From Ramlibacter monticola (GTDB taxonomy: Bacteria; Pseudomonadota; Gammaproteobacteria; Burkholderiales; Burkholderiaceae_C), in contig NZ_JAEQNE010000008.1 in assembly GCF_016722785.1 (NCBI RefSeq), positions 248,001-312,000 of the forward strand: DNA of 64,000 bases. The letters run 5' to 3'. The translations under genes and the position numbers were made by a program. Shown one piece after another: positions 8,883-16,618 of the stretch; the first letter of the stretch is position 1, and each line of letters opens with the position of its first letter. The notes beneath the pieces were generated by a model. It was given only the letters and a program-made list of their open reading frames with translations, made no database searches and was not told the origin of the DNA.

Positions 8883-9383
8883 ATGGACACCCCTCTCTAC
8901 CTGGGCATCTGGCTGGTCGCCCTGCTGGCCGCGATCGCCGTCCTGAGCTGGGTGCTGGCCCGCCACCGGCGCCGCCAGGACCTGCGCCGCCTGCAGGCGC
9001 AACGGCTGCTGCGGGCGCTGCAGCGCTATTCGGCCTGGATTTGCGCCCAGCGCCTGGCCGCGGTCTTCCAGGGCGAGCCGCCCGAGGCCGCCGCGGCGCT
9101 CGACGAAGCCTGCTGCGTCCGGCGGGCCTGCTTCCCGGAACTGGCCGGCGACATGGCGGAAGTGCTGGCGGTCCACAACCGGATCCTCAATTTCCTGGGC
9201 GCGCAGCAGGCGCTGTGGCTGCGCGATCCCGAGTACTGGCTGGAATCGGACCACGACCGGCGCTTCATGGCGCTGTGGCGGCAGCACGGGTTCGCGCTGC
9301 AGGCGCTGCTGGCCAGGCTCGAACAGGCGACCAGCGTGACCCTCCTGCCCACCGCGCCGCGGCGCGAATCCACCTATGCTTGA
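8883..9383 (+). CDS. Hypothetical single-pass membrane protein
   Basis: 166 aa; family not recognised. One N-terminal transmembrane helix (LGIWLVALLAAIAVLSWVLA, residues ~7-26) followed by RHRRRQDLRRLQAQR, so the remaining ~130 helical residues should be cytoplasmic. Contains adjacent Cys residues (EACCVRRACF) and several Trp. ATG at 8883 is preceded by AGGGGAA, 14 bp after the Ku stop, so it is probably cotranscribed with ku. The 3' end nears the BON gene. Confidence 0.72.
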   Translation: MDTPLYLGIWLVALLAAIAVLSWVLARHRRRQDLRRLQAQRLLRALQRYSAWICAQRLAAVFQGEPPEAAAALDEACCVRRACFPELAGDMAEVLAVHNRILNFLGAQQALWLRDPEYWLESDHDRRFMALWRQHGFALQALLARLEQATSVTLLPTAPRRESTYA

Positions 9384-9411
9384 ACCCGTCCCAGGCGAAG
9401 CGGAGCAAACC

Positions 9412-9891
9412 ATGAGGCCCATCGAAACCCTTGGCGCCATCGCGGCCGGCGCGCTGGCCATGTACTACCTGGATCCGGAGCTGGGCGCCCAGCGCCGCCG
9501 GCTGCTGGCCGAACTGGTGCGCAGCGGCCTGCCGCAGGAACGGCGGCAGGCGCGCCGGCGCCTGCGCGCCTACCACCAGGCCACCCGCGCCGACCCGCAG
9601 AGCGACGCCGACCTGCGCGACCGGATCCAGACCCGCCTCGGCCGGCTGGTGAGCTACCCGGGCGCCATCGACGTGAGCGTCAACGAAGGCACGGTGCGCC
9701 TCGGCGGCCGCGTGCTGGCCAAGGAGCGCGACGGCCTGCTGGACCAGGTCCAGCGCATGCCGGGCGTCCAGAAGCTGGTCAACGCGATGACTTCGCTGGA
9801 CGATCCGCAGGACATGGGCCGGCGCGCCCCGGGGCGGCAGGGCACGGCGGAACCGCCGGCCCGCGACACCGAACCGCAGCCGGTGCCTTGA
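9412..9891 (+). CDS. BON-domain protein
   Basis: About 159 aa. N-terminal hydrophobic stretch (LGAIAAGALAMYYLDPELGAQRR) of the YtxH-like kind with a G-A rich helix, then a basic helical segment and one BON domain from DLRDRIQTRLGRLVSYPGAIDVSVNEG to LDQVQRMPGVQKLVNAM. BON domains bind phospholipid or other ligands in envelope stress proteins such as OsmY. Start set at ATG 9412 behind AAGCGGAG; the in-frame ATG at 9376 would overlap the previous gene by 8 bp. Probably envelope- or stress-related, in line with its neighbours. Confidence 0.8.
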   Translation: MRPIETLGAIAAGALAMYYLDPELGAQRRRLLAELVRSGLPQERRQARRRLRAYHQATRADPQSDADLRDRIQTRLGRLVSYPGAIDVSVNEGTVRLGGRVLAKERDGLLDQVQRMPGVQKLVNAMTSLDDPQDMGRRAPGRQGTAEPPARDTEPQPVP

Positions 9892-9961
9892 GGGCGCCGG
9901 ACGCGGCCCGTTACTTCCCCTGAGCGTGGCCCCCGCTACCATGGTGCCCCTCGTGCCCACC

Positions 9962-10252
9962 ATGAACCGTCCCGCCCGCTACATCGCCGCCATCGTCCTG
10001 GCCAGCGTCGTGCTGCTGGGGCTGTCCGCCTACCTGCATTCCTGGGGTGGCATCGTGCTGCTGGTGCTGGGCGCCGGCGCCATCGCCTGGTACCGGGCGC
10101 AGGTCGCCGAGGGCGAGGCCGCCGAACGCTTCTTCGGCGACATGGGGGAGGAAACGCGCGTCACCACCTTCCAGGCCGGCTCGGCCAGCGAGCTGCCCCT
10201 GGAGTCCCCGCTGCCCGCACCCGGCGCCCGCCCGCCCGCCGACCGGCATTGA
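9962..10252 (+). CDS. Hypothetical small membrane protein
   Basis: 96 aa from ATG 9962. Two adjacent hydrophobic helices (YIAAIVLASVVLLGLSAYL and GGIVLLVLGAGAIAWY) then a charged tail with GEAAERFFGDMGEETRV and a Pro-rich end. Family not recognised. ATGs at 9941 and GTG 9926 are alternative starts. It stands alone between the BON gene and the exported Ig-like protein. Confidence 0.6.
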   Translation: MNRPARYIAAIVLASVVLLGLSAYLHSWGGIVLLVLGAGAIAWYRAQVAEGEAAERFFGDMGEETRVTTFQAGSASELPLESPLPAPGARPPADRH

Positions 10253-10366
10253 CATGCTTCAGCCACCGCGGCCGGCAAGGGCTGCGGTCCGGCTCCTACA
10301 TCTCCGTCGAGCTGCGCCGCCTAAGTTGCAGGGGAACTCCCTGAAACTTGTCGGAGGTGACTCGCC

Positions 10367-11737
10367 ATGAAAGCCTTCCTGAAATCCACCGCGCTGGCCG
10401 CCCTGCTGCTCGCGCCCGTCGCCGTGACCTTCGTCGCGCAGCCCGTGCAGGCGCAGACCCGCGCCGCGGCGGCCGCGCCGCAGGTCACCAACATGTCCCT
10501 CAACTCGGACTCCGGGCTCTCGCCCGGAGCCACGCTGCGCCTGCAGGTCTATGGCACGCCCAACGCGCGCCGCGCCAGCGTGACGCTCGGCCAGAACGGG
10601 CCGACGGTGGCGTTGCGCCAGCAGACCGCCGGCAACTACACCGGCTCGTACGTGGTGCGCCGCAGCGACCGCATCGACCCCACCACCCTGATGACGGCGC
10701 GCGTGACCTTCGGCGACCGCAACTATTCACGCCAGTTCGACTTCCCGCCCTCGTTCAAGGCGCTTGCCACCATGGGTGCGGCGCCGGCGCAGGCGCCCGG
10801 CATCGAGCGCTTCGTGATGCGTTCCGGCGGCCGGCTCGAACCGGGGCGTGAGCTGCGCTTCCGTCTGGTCGGCGCGCCCGGCGGCGACGCCTGGCTTGAC
10901 ATCCCCGGCGTGATCCGCGGGGTCGACCTGTCCGAGGTACGGCCCGGCGTCTACGAAGGCACCTACACGATCCGCCGGCGCGACGACGTCGACGCCTTCC
11001 GCAACGCCGTGGCGACGCTTCGCAGCGGCAACCAGCGCGCCACCGCCCGCGTGGACGTGCGCGGCGAGGACCGCGACTTCGGCGCTGGCCGTGACGAGCG
11101 CGCGCCGCAGATCTCGGAGCTGACGCCCGCCAACGGCGAGCGCATCAGCGACCGCGGGCGCCTGAACCTGCGGGCCCACCTGTCCGACGAGGGCACCGGG
11201 ATCGACCCGGCTTCCGTGCGGCTGCACCTCAACGGCCGCGACGTCACCGCCGACGCCCGCGTCTCGCCCGAGGAAGTGCACTACCGCGCCGACCTCGACC
11301 CGGGACGCTACAGCGCCGAACTGACGGTGCGCGACCAGGCCGGCAACGCCACCACCAAGACCTGGTCCTTCGACGTGGTCCCGGGCGACCGCGTCGGCGG
11401 CGCCGGCGGCACCGAACTGCCGCTGCAGATCACGAGCCACAGCAACAACATGGTGATCGACGCGGGCGGGAACCTGTCCATCCACGGCCGCACCGTGCCC
11501 TACGCCAACGTGCGGGTGCAGGTCGACTCGGTGGCGAATGTCGCCGGCCTGCTCGGAGTGAGCCAGCCGGTCGCGGACCAGACCGTGCAGGCGGATCGCA
11601 ACGGCTACTTCGGCGCAGCCATCACCCCGCGCGGCGGGCTGCCGATCCCGGGCACGCGCTATGACCTGCGGATCACGGCCAGCAGCGGCAGCCAGACCGC
11701 CGAAGAGCGCCTCACGCTGATCCAGCGCCAGGGCTGA
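10367..11737 (+). CDS. Exported protein with Ig-like beta domains
   Basis: 456 aa. Clear Sec signal peptide (KST...LLLAPVAVTFVAQPVQAQ, cleavage after AQA-QT about residue 30). The mature protein is built of beta-sandwich-like repeats: two related ~100-residue segments (GNYTGSYVVRRSDRIDP and GVYEGTYTIRRRDDVDA), then a Big/Cadherin-like module with DERAPQISELTPANGERIS, YSAELTVRDQAGN, and a final transthyretin-like module. No catalytic motif seen. Strong ribosome site CGGAGGTGA before ATG 10367 and a strong terminator just after the stop, so it is a single-gene transcription unit. Likely a periplasmic or surface adhesion/scaffold protein; function unknown. Confidence 0.82.
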   Translation: MKAFLKSTALAALLLAPVAVTFVAQPVQAQTRAAAAAPQVTNMSLNSDSGLSPGATLRLQVYGTPNARRASVTLGQNGPTVALRQQTAGNYTGSYVVRRSDRIDPTTLMTARVTFGDRNYSRQFDFPPSFKALATMGAAPAQAPGIERFVMRSGGRLEPGRELRFRLVGAPGGDAWLDIPGVIRGVDLSEVRPGVYEGTYTIRRRDDVDAFRNAVATLRSGNQRATARVDVRGEDRDFGAGRDERAPQISELTPANGERISDRGRLNLRAHLSDEGTGIDPASVRLHLNGRDVTADARVSPEEVHYRADLDPGRYSAELTVRDQAGNATTKTWSFDVVPGDRVGGAGGTELPLQITSHSNNMVIDAGGNLSIHGRTVPYANVRVQVDSVANVAGLLGVSQPVADQTVQADRNGYFGAAITPRGGLPIPGTRYDLRITASSGSQTAEERLTLIQRQG

Positions 11738-11756
11738 ACCCCCTCGCGCACCTCCC

Positions 11757-11780
11757 GAGCCCCGCGCCGCGGGGCTTTTT
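11757..11780 (+). terminator. Rho-independent terminator of the exported Ig-like gene
   Basis: AGCCCCGCG-CCGCGGGGCT stem directly followed by TTTTT, 20 bp after the stop at 11737. A standard intrinsic terminator on the + strand. Confidence 0.9.
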
Positions 11781-11872
11781 CATGGGCAGCGCCCCTCCAG
11801 ACGGATGAACGGCTAAAAAAATAGCTCCGGCGGGCTGGTCAAACGGTCTGTGATCGATGACACTTCTTGAAA

Positions 11873-11995
11873 CAGTTGTGACGAAATAAATTCAACACAA
11901 CTGGACCGGTTCTGTTTGATGTCGTGGGGACGGGCTCTGGGGTGCAAGCCGAGCCCGCTATGAAGCCCGGCGCGATGCGCCGGGCTCTTTTTTTT
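11873..11995 (+). ncRNA. Possible small RNA ending in a strong terminator
   Basis: No gene precedes the terminator at 11964-11995 other than one already terminated at 11780, so an independent short transcript is likely. The segment has an 8 bp inverted repeat CAGTTGTG / CACAACTG (11873-11880, 11896-11903) around an A+T-rich core (promoter/operator or RNA stem), a second stem GGGCTC...GAGCCC at about 11933-11956, and the terminator stem. The transcription start is not established; no known sRNA family was recognised. Confidence 0.4.
11964..11995 (+). terminator. Strong intrinsic terminator
   Basis: AGCCCGGCGC-GAT-GCGCCGGGCT, a perfect 10 bp stem with a 3-base loop, followed by C and eight T. 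It does not belong to any adjacent coding gene on the + strand. Confidence 0.85.
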
Positions 11996-12230
11996 GGTTC
12001 TTCACCGATTGGCGGGGAAACCGAGGGAAGGCGGCCGATGGCCATCACTGCCAAGTTGAGGTTGTCGCGATGGGCTGACGTGCGACCGGCAACCGCTGGG
12101 AGCCGTGTTCGGTGAACGTCGCGCCACTCGGGCCGGACCAGCCGTGTCTGTCCGTCTCTGCGACTGGGATGGACGGTGCGCTCGCGCCCGCGCCACGGAG
12201 GACCAGGGCGTGACCGTCCGACTCGGCGAC
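11996..12230. repeat. Repeat copies left of IS110 (inverted relative to right copy)
   Basis: Contains GGTTCTTCACCGA..GGCGGGGA (11996-12018), CGGCCGATGGC (12032-12042) and CGGACCAG..GTCCGTCTCTGCGACTG (12134-12166), all found in the same order on the opposite strand at 13509-13615. A second partial copy, GACCAGGGCGTGACCGTCCGACTCGGCGAC, is at 12201-12230 and is the closest match to the right copy (27 of 30 from GGACCAGG). This looks like a dispersed non-coding repeat family into which the IS element inserted. Confidence 0.65.
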
Positions 12231-12233
12231 ATA

Positions 12234-13328
12234 AAGACACCATTGTGGTTGTCAAGTCGGTGTGGCAAGCGACCTGGCCGGGTCGAACGGCTTGCCCGAC
12301 TTCAGCACGCCATAGGCGATGGCCAGCAGCTTGTGCATGCACGCCACAACGATGACCTTGCCCGGCTTGTTCTGCTCTTTGAGGCGCTGCCAGAATCTGG
12401 CGATCATGGGGTTGTATTTGCCCGCGACCATCGCTGGGAAGTAAAGGGCATGCCGCAGCGCCTCGTGGCCCATGGGATGAGTGCCCCTTTTCTTGTTCAG
12501 CGAAGAGCCCGACTGCTGAATCATCGGCGCCAGGCCGGCATGCGCAATGAGCGCTTTGACGCTCTTGAACCGCTCCGGGCGGCCGATGTACGCCAGCAGC
12601 TGCGGAATCGTCTTGTCCCCCAGGCCGGGAATGGTCTCCAGCAGACCGCGGCGCGACTTCAGATCCAGATCGTCGTTGATCGTCTGGCGGATCTGCGCGC
12701 GCACCTCCTCGATGCTTGCGTCTAGCTGCGAGATGATCTCCAGCAGCGAGGAGCGCACAGCCTCGTGGGCCACCTCCAGACGATTGTCTTCGGCCTGCCG
12801 CATCCCCTTCAAGGTCTCCAGCCGGCCCACGAGCGCTTGCAGCTTTCTCACTGCTGGAGACGGCGCCTGCCAGAGTTCGGGCTGGGTGCGATCGGCATAC
12901 CGCGCCAGCGCCTTCGCATCGGCGCTGTCGGTCTTGGAGCGAGCCCCTTCAGATTCGACAAACCTCTTGACCAGCATCGGATTGACCACCGAGACGTCAA
13001 TGTCCTGCTCGTGCAGGAACAGCGCCAGGCTCTCGTGGTACACGCCGGTGGCTTCCATGCACACGTGAACGTTGGCCTGTCCGCCGGGCACGTTGGACGC
13101 TATCCACTCCAGAAGCGCCCGGAAGCCGGCGCCAGTGTTGCTGAACACTTTGGAGCGATATTTCTTGCCGTCCAGCAGCAACGCAACGTCGAACTTCGCC
13201 TTGCTGATGTCCACGCCGAGCTTCAATTTCACCTGCGAGCTTTCCGTGATAGCGCGCTATTCGACTGGCACATCCTGATATGCGAGGTCACCACCGGCGG
13301 CGGCCGGCGGTGCCCCAAGACACCATTC
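12234..13328 (-). mobile_element. IS110-family insertion sequence, boundaries tentative
   Basis: The only transposase in the window. An 11 bp direct repeat AAGACACCATT lies at 12234-12244, 8 bp beyond the transposase stop, and at 13318-13328, 86 bp upstream of its start; these are the best candidates for the element ends or recombination core, because IS110 elements lack ordinary terminal inverted repeats. The implied length is about 1.1 kb. The upstream non-coding end, where the IS110 group encodes its bridge RNA, would be only ~85 bp, shorter than expected, so the right boundary could lie further out. Confidence 0.55.
12252..13232 (-). CDS. IS110-family transposase (DEDD recombinase)
   Basis: 326 aa. 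N-terminal RuvC-like DEDD domain with Asp8 in GVDISKAKFDV, Glu60 in CMEATGVYH, and Asp102/Asp105 in KTDSADAKALARY; C-terminal Tnp IS116/IS110/IS902 domain with TIPGLGDKTIP and the conserved serine region SGSSLNKKRG (residues 241-250). Both catalytic parts are present and the frame is intact, so the element may be active. GTG start at 13232. Codon and base use are less G+C-rich than the neighbours, consistent with transfer. IS110 enzymes act with a bridge RNA that specifies target and donor. Confidence 0.95.
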   Translation of the reverse strand: MKLKLGVDISKAKFDVALLLDGKKYRSKVFSNTGAGFRALLEWIASNVPGGQANVHVCMEATGVYHESLALFLHEQDIDVSVVNPMLVKRFVESEGARSKTDSADAKALARYADRTQPELWQAPSPAVRKLQALVGRLETLKGMRQAEDNRLEVAHEAVRSSLLEIISQLDASIEEVRAQIRQTINDDLDLKSRRGLLETIPGLGDKTIPQLLAYIGRPERFKSVKALIAHAGLAPMIQQSGSSLNKKRGTHPMGHEALRHALYFPAMVAGKYNPMIARFWQRLKEQNKPGKVIVVACMHKLLAIAYGVLKSGKPFDPARSLATPT

Positions 13329-13708
13329 GAGCTACTGCGTCGAATCCGGGTGGCCCCCACTCTTAATGACAGGCTTTTCGCCGAAGGAGGAGAACGGGGG
13401 CATCCGCCCGGGCTCCCTCAGCGCGGCGGGAGCGGTGGAAACAATATCAGGAGGAGGCGCGGGCGCGGCGCCAAACTGGGGGGCACTCTTTTCATCCGCG
13501 CCGGGGGACAGTCGCAGAGGCGGACGGTCACGTCCTGGTCCGGGTCGGAGGCAACCGGCGAACGGTGGTAGCCATCGGCCGCGCTTCTTTTGTTCTCCCC
13601 GGAAGTCGGTGAAAAGAACCCTTTTTTTGTGCTGGGCAACATGGGGGCCAAGACCGGGTCACTTCACCCGGTGGGGCACGCTCCCATCTTCGGCAAGGAC
13701 TCCCGCTT
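13233..13708. other. Gene-free stretch right of IS110, with repeats
   Basis: About 475 bp. Holds the upstream end of the IS element, a possible remnant of a second repeat copy (CCCCCACTCTT near 13352), the main inverted repeat copy at 13509-13615, a run of seven T after it, and a hairpin ACCGGGT..TCACCCGGT at about 13654-13671. A 77-residue minus-strand frame (13418-13651) runs exactly along the repeat and is not believed to be a gene. Confidence 0.5.
13509..13615. repeat. Repeat copy right of IS110, inverted relative to 11996-12230
   Basis: Read on the minus strand this is GGTTCTTTTCACCGAC..CGGGGAG, then CGGCCGATGGC, then CGGACCAGGACGTGACCGTC and CGCCTCTGCGACTG. The order and sequence of these blocks match the left copies, so the transposase sits between inverted copies of one repeat. 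It is not the IS terminus itself, because it lies ~180 bp outside the direct repeats. Confidence 0.65.
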
Positions 13709-13924
13709 TCAGGACAGGCGCGTCAGCGAGGCCTGCACGATCACGTACGCGTACGAAGCGGCCAGCAGCAGCAGCCACGCGCCCGGGCGGCCGCGCGGGA
13801 ACAGCACGGCGGCCGTGACGCGACGCGACGCATCGCTCTCGCCGTCCTGGCCGGCGCCGAATTCGCCCGGACGCGGATCGGCGCGATTCGGCAACGGGAG
13901 TCCGAAACGAGACGAGGCAAACAT
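13709..13924 (-). CDS. Hypothetical small membrane protein
   Basis: 71 aa from ATG 13924, preceded on the minus strand by AAGGGGA. The first ~45 residues are polar and basic; the C-terminus has one hydrophobic segment (GAWLLLLAASYAYVIVQASL). Family not recognised. The longer frame to 13999 adds residues without support. It lies 100 bp downstream of tcuB on the same strand and could be its last co-transcribed gene. Confidence 0.45.
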   Translation of the reverse strand: MFASSRFGLPLPNRADPRPGEFGAGQDGESDASRRVTAAVLFPRGRPGAWLLLLAASYAYVIVQASLTRLS

Positions 13925-14025
13925 GATGGCTGGTCCCCTTGGCGTTCGTGTCAGCCTATCGTCAAGCATCAAGCGGGCCACCCGATTGCGGCAAGTCAAA
14001 CATCGGGACGAAACCGGGTTTCGCC

Positions 14026-15171
14026 CTAGTCGCTCCCAAGCTGCAGCCGGTTCGGCCGCCGGCGCTCGATGGAAAATTTAAGCAGGGCCGCGACCCGGTA
14101 CACCGCGTGCGCGAACTTGCCATAGGGCAGCGTGAGGAACAGCGCCAGCACGGTCCCCAGGTGCACCGCCAGCAGCAGCCCCATCGCGCCGGTGGCGCGC
14201 AGCGCGAGCAGCGCCAGCCCGGTCAGGCTGGTCGCGAACAGAAGCACGGTGAAGGCGCGGTCCATGGGCCGCTGCTGGGGGTCGCCGTGCAGCGGGTGCC
14301 GCCGCAGGTTCAGCCACAGCAGGCCGGCCGGCCCGACCAGCAGGCCGATGCCGCCAAGCGTGCCGAGCAGCACCGGCACGCTCGCGAGCGGATAGGGCGC
14401 ATGCCAGCCCAGGGCGTAGTGGTACAGCGTCGCCACGCAAGTCGCCGCGAAGCACAGGAGAAAGCCGTAGAAGGTGAAGTGGTGGAAGCGCCGGCGCGCC
14501 CGCGTGAACGCATCGTGCTGCTCGTTGCAGCCGTCGCCGTGGCCGCCCTCCAGGTAGGTGAGCGCGAGGGCGTTGCGCGCGGCCTCGGCCGCCGCCGGGC
14601 CGCTCACCGCGCCGGGGGCCTGCCCGCGCCAGAAGCGCGCGGCGCCGATGCCCAGCGCGATCGCGGCGAACAGGAAGGCGGCGCCGAACATCCATCCCAG
14701 CATCGCATGCGGGAAGACCGCGTAGAAGTCGCCCGCCAGCGGCGCGTGCGACAGCGTGCCGCGCGCCGCCAGCAGCAGGACCAGGAACAGCGCGAGCCCT
14801 CCCGCGGTGGCGAGCGCCAGCACCAGCCCGTTGCGCCGGTACAGCGCGCCGAGCGCGTGCGGCCACGCGTAGTCCGCATAGGTCTCGCGCCGCACCTGCG
14901 CCATCGCGCGGGGCACGTTGACGGCGAACTCGTGCGGCGGCGCGTACTGGCACGCGTGCAGGCAGGCGCCGCAGTTGTGGCACAGGTTGGCCAGGTAGTG
15001 CACGTCCGCGGCGCCGAACTCCAGCCGGCGTGTCATGGCGGGGAAGACGGCGCAGAAGGTCTCGCAATAGCGGCAGGCATTGCAGATCTGCATCTGCCGC
15101 GCCACCTCCGCGACGGCGGCGCCGTTGGCGAGGGCCACGGCCTCGCGCGCGAGGGCGTCAAGCGACTGCAT
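14026..15171 (-). CDS. tcuB: Tricarballylate utilization protein TcuB
   Basis: 381 aa. Membrane-bound electron-transfer partner of TcuA, carrying electrons from reduced FAD to the quinone pool. N-terminus has two ferredoxin-like clusters: CNACRYCETFC (residues ~30-40) and CHNCGACLHACQYAPPHEFAVN (~64-85). The remainder has about six transmembrane helices with conserved His (RRFHHFTFYGF, YHYALGW), likely haem ligands. Overlaps tcuA by 14 bp (its start lies inside the tcuA end), so the two are translationally coupled. No tcuC transporter is adjacent. Confidence 0.93.
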   Translation of the reverse strand: MQSLDALAREAVALANGAAVAEVARQMQICNACRYCETFCAVFPAMTRRLEFGAADVHYLANLCHNCGACLHACQYAPPHEFAVNVPRAMAQVRRETYADYAWPHALGALYRRNGLVLALATAGGLALFLVLLLAARGTLSHAPLAGDFYAVFPHAMLGWMFGAAFLFAAIALGIGAARFWRGQAPGAVSGPAAAEAARNALALTYLEGGHGDGCNEQHDAFTRARRRFHHFTFYGFLLCFAATCVATLYHYALGWHAPYPLASVPVLLGTLGGIGLLVGPAGLLWLNLRRHPLHGDPQQRPMDRAFTVLLFATSLTGLALLALRATGAMGLLLAVHLGTVLALFLTLPYGKFAHAVYRVAALLKFSIERRRPNRLQLGSD

Positions 15172-16561
15172 GCGCGGCCTCCCCGAGCGCGGCGCGCGCC
15201 GCCTGCGTGCCGGCGATGCGGCCGAAGGCCGTGCCGATGCTCATGCCGACGCCGGCGGTGTAGCCCCTGCCCAGCACGTTGCCGGCCATCATCTCGCCGG
15301 CCACGAAGAGGTTGTCGCTCGGCCGCCGGTCGAAATGCACCCGCGCCCGGTCGTCGGTCCGCAGCCCCAGGTAGGTGAAGGTGATCCCCGGCCGCAGCGC
15401 GTAACCGAAGAAGGGCGCCTGGTCGATCGGGCGGGCCCAGTGCGTCTTGGGCGGCGCCAGGCCTTCGGTGTGGCAGTCGTCCAGCACGGTGTGGTCGAAG
15501 CTGCCGACGCGGCAGGCGGCGTTGTAGGCGTCCAGGGTCTGCATGAAGCGTCGTTCGGGAAGGCCCAGCGCGCGGGCCAGGTCCGGCAGGGTGTTCGCCT
15601 TCACGCCGGGAAAGACGGGCGGCATGAAGCGCCCGATCGCCTTGCTGTCGATGATGCAGTAGCCGATCTGCCCCGGCTGCAGGGCGACCAGCCGGCCCCA
15701 GATCGCGTAGCGCTTGGGCCAGAAGTCCTCGCCCTCGTCGTAGAAGCGCTCGCCGTCGCGGTTGACCATCACGCCCAGCGAAACGGCGTCGACCCGGGTG
15801 ACGATGCCGCCGTCGTAGAGCGGCGCGCGGGCGTCGATCGCGACGCAGTGGGCCTGCGTCGGGTCGCCGATGATGTCGGCGCCCTGCTCCATCATGTGCC
15901 TGAGGAGGACGCCCTGGTTGAAGCGGGTGCCGCGGATCAGGAAGTTGTCGGCCGGCCATTCGCCGCGCTCGTTGCGCCCCCAGGCCTCGCGCAGCCACTC
16001 GCGGTTGGACTCGAAGCCGCCGCAGGCCAGCACGCAGGCCTTCGCTTCGATGCGGCGTCCCCCGGCATGCGCGGCGACGAAGCGGCCTTCGCGGAGTTCC
16101 AGCCGGTCCACCGGGGACTCGTAGCGGATCTCCACGCCCAGGTTCTCCGCACTGCGGTAGTAGGCGTTGACCAGCGCCTTGCCGCCGCCCATGAAGAAGG
16201 CGTTGGTGCGCGAGAGGTGCAGCGTGCCGGCGAGCGAGGGCTGGAAGCGCACGCCGTGCCTGCGCATCCACGGCCGGCAGGTGGCCGAGGCGCGGATCAC
16301 CAGCCGGGCGAGGGGCTCGTCGGTGTTGCCGCCGGTGACCTTCAGCAGGTCCTGCCAGAACTCCTCTTCCGGATAGGACTCGAGCAGCACGTCCTGCGGC
16401 GCGTCGTGCATGCAGCGCAGGTTGCGGGTGTGCTGGGAATTGCCGCCGCGCCATTCGCGCGGCGAGGCTTCGAGCAGCAGCACGCTGGCGCCGGCTTCGC
16501 GGGCCATGAGTGCTGCGCAGAGGGCGGCGTTGCCGCCCCCGATGACCAGGACGTCGTGCAT
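15158..16561 (-). CDS. tcuA: FAD-dependent tricarballylate dehydrogenase TcuA
   Basis: 467 aa. Oxidises tricarballylate to cis-aconitate in characterised homologues. FAD-binding dinucleotide fold at the N-terminus (VLVIGGGNAALCAALMAREAG with a following acidic LLLEAS), GGNSQHTRN near residue 39, and the C-terminal flavin motif GRGYTAGVGMSIGTAFGRIAG. It belongs to the fumarate reductase/succinate dehydrogenase flavoprotein group. First gene of the tcuAB pair; the LysR gene at 16619 is upstream on the same strand, 57 bp away. Related flavoproteins act on other substrates, so tricarballylate is inferred from the TcuB partner. Confidence 0.93.
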   Translation of the reverse strand: MHDVLVIGGGNAALCAALMAREAGASVLLLEASPREWRGGNSQHTRNLRCMHDAPQDVLLESYPEEEFWQDLLKVTGGNTDEPLARLVIRASATCRPWMRRHGVRFQPSLAGTLHLSRTNAFFMGGGKALVNAYYRSAENLGVEIRYESPVDRLELREGRFVAAHAGGRRIEAKACVLACGGFESNREWLREAWGRNERGEWPADNFLIRGTRFNQGVLLRHMMEQGADIIGDPTQAHCVAIDARAPLYDGGIVTRVDAVSLGVMVNRDGERFYDEGEDFWPKRYAIWGRLVALQPGQIGYCIIDSKAIGRFMPPVFPGVKANTLPDLARALGLPERRFMQTLDAYNAACRVGSFDHTVLDDCHTEGLAPPKTHWARPIDQAPFFGYALRPGITFTYLGLRTDDRARVHFDRRPSDNLFVAGEMMAGNVLGRGYTAGVGMSIGTAFGRIAGTQAARAALGEAAHAVA

Positions 16562-16618
16562 CGCCGGACTGTAGGCGACATCGCCGGCACCTGCCAGGCG
16601 CGTCCGCTCAGCCCGGTA

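Larger units (their letters stand above)
11781..12251. other. Gene-free, repeat-containing stretch left of the IS110 element
   Basis: About 470 bp with no convincing gene; the short frames here are shadows. It begins with an A+T-richer patch (11805-11895) unlike the surroundings, then a structured segment ending in a terminator at 11964-11995, then two partial copies of a repeat also present inverted on the other side of the transposase. Described separately below. Confidence 0.6.

Noticed and set aside
13418..13651. A 77-codon minus frame across the right repeat copy
   Set aside because: Coincides exactly with the non-coding repeat, no homology and no ribosome site.
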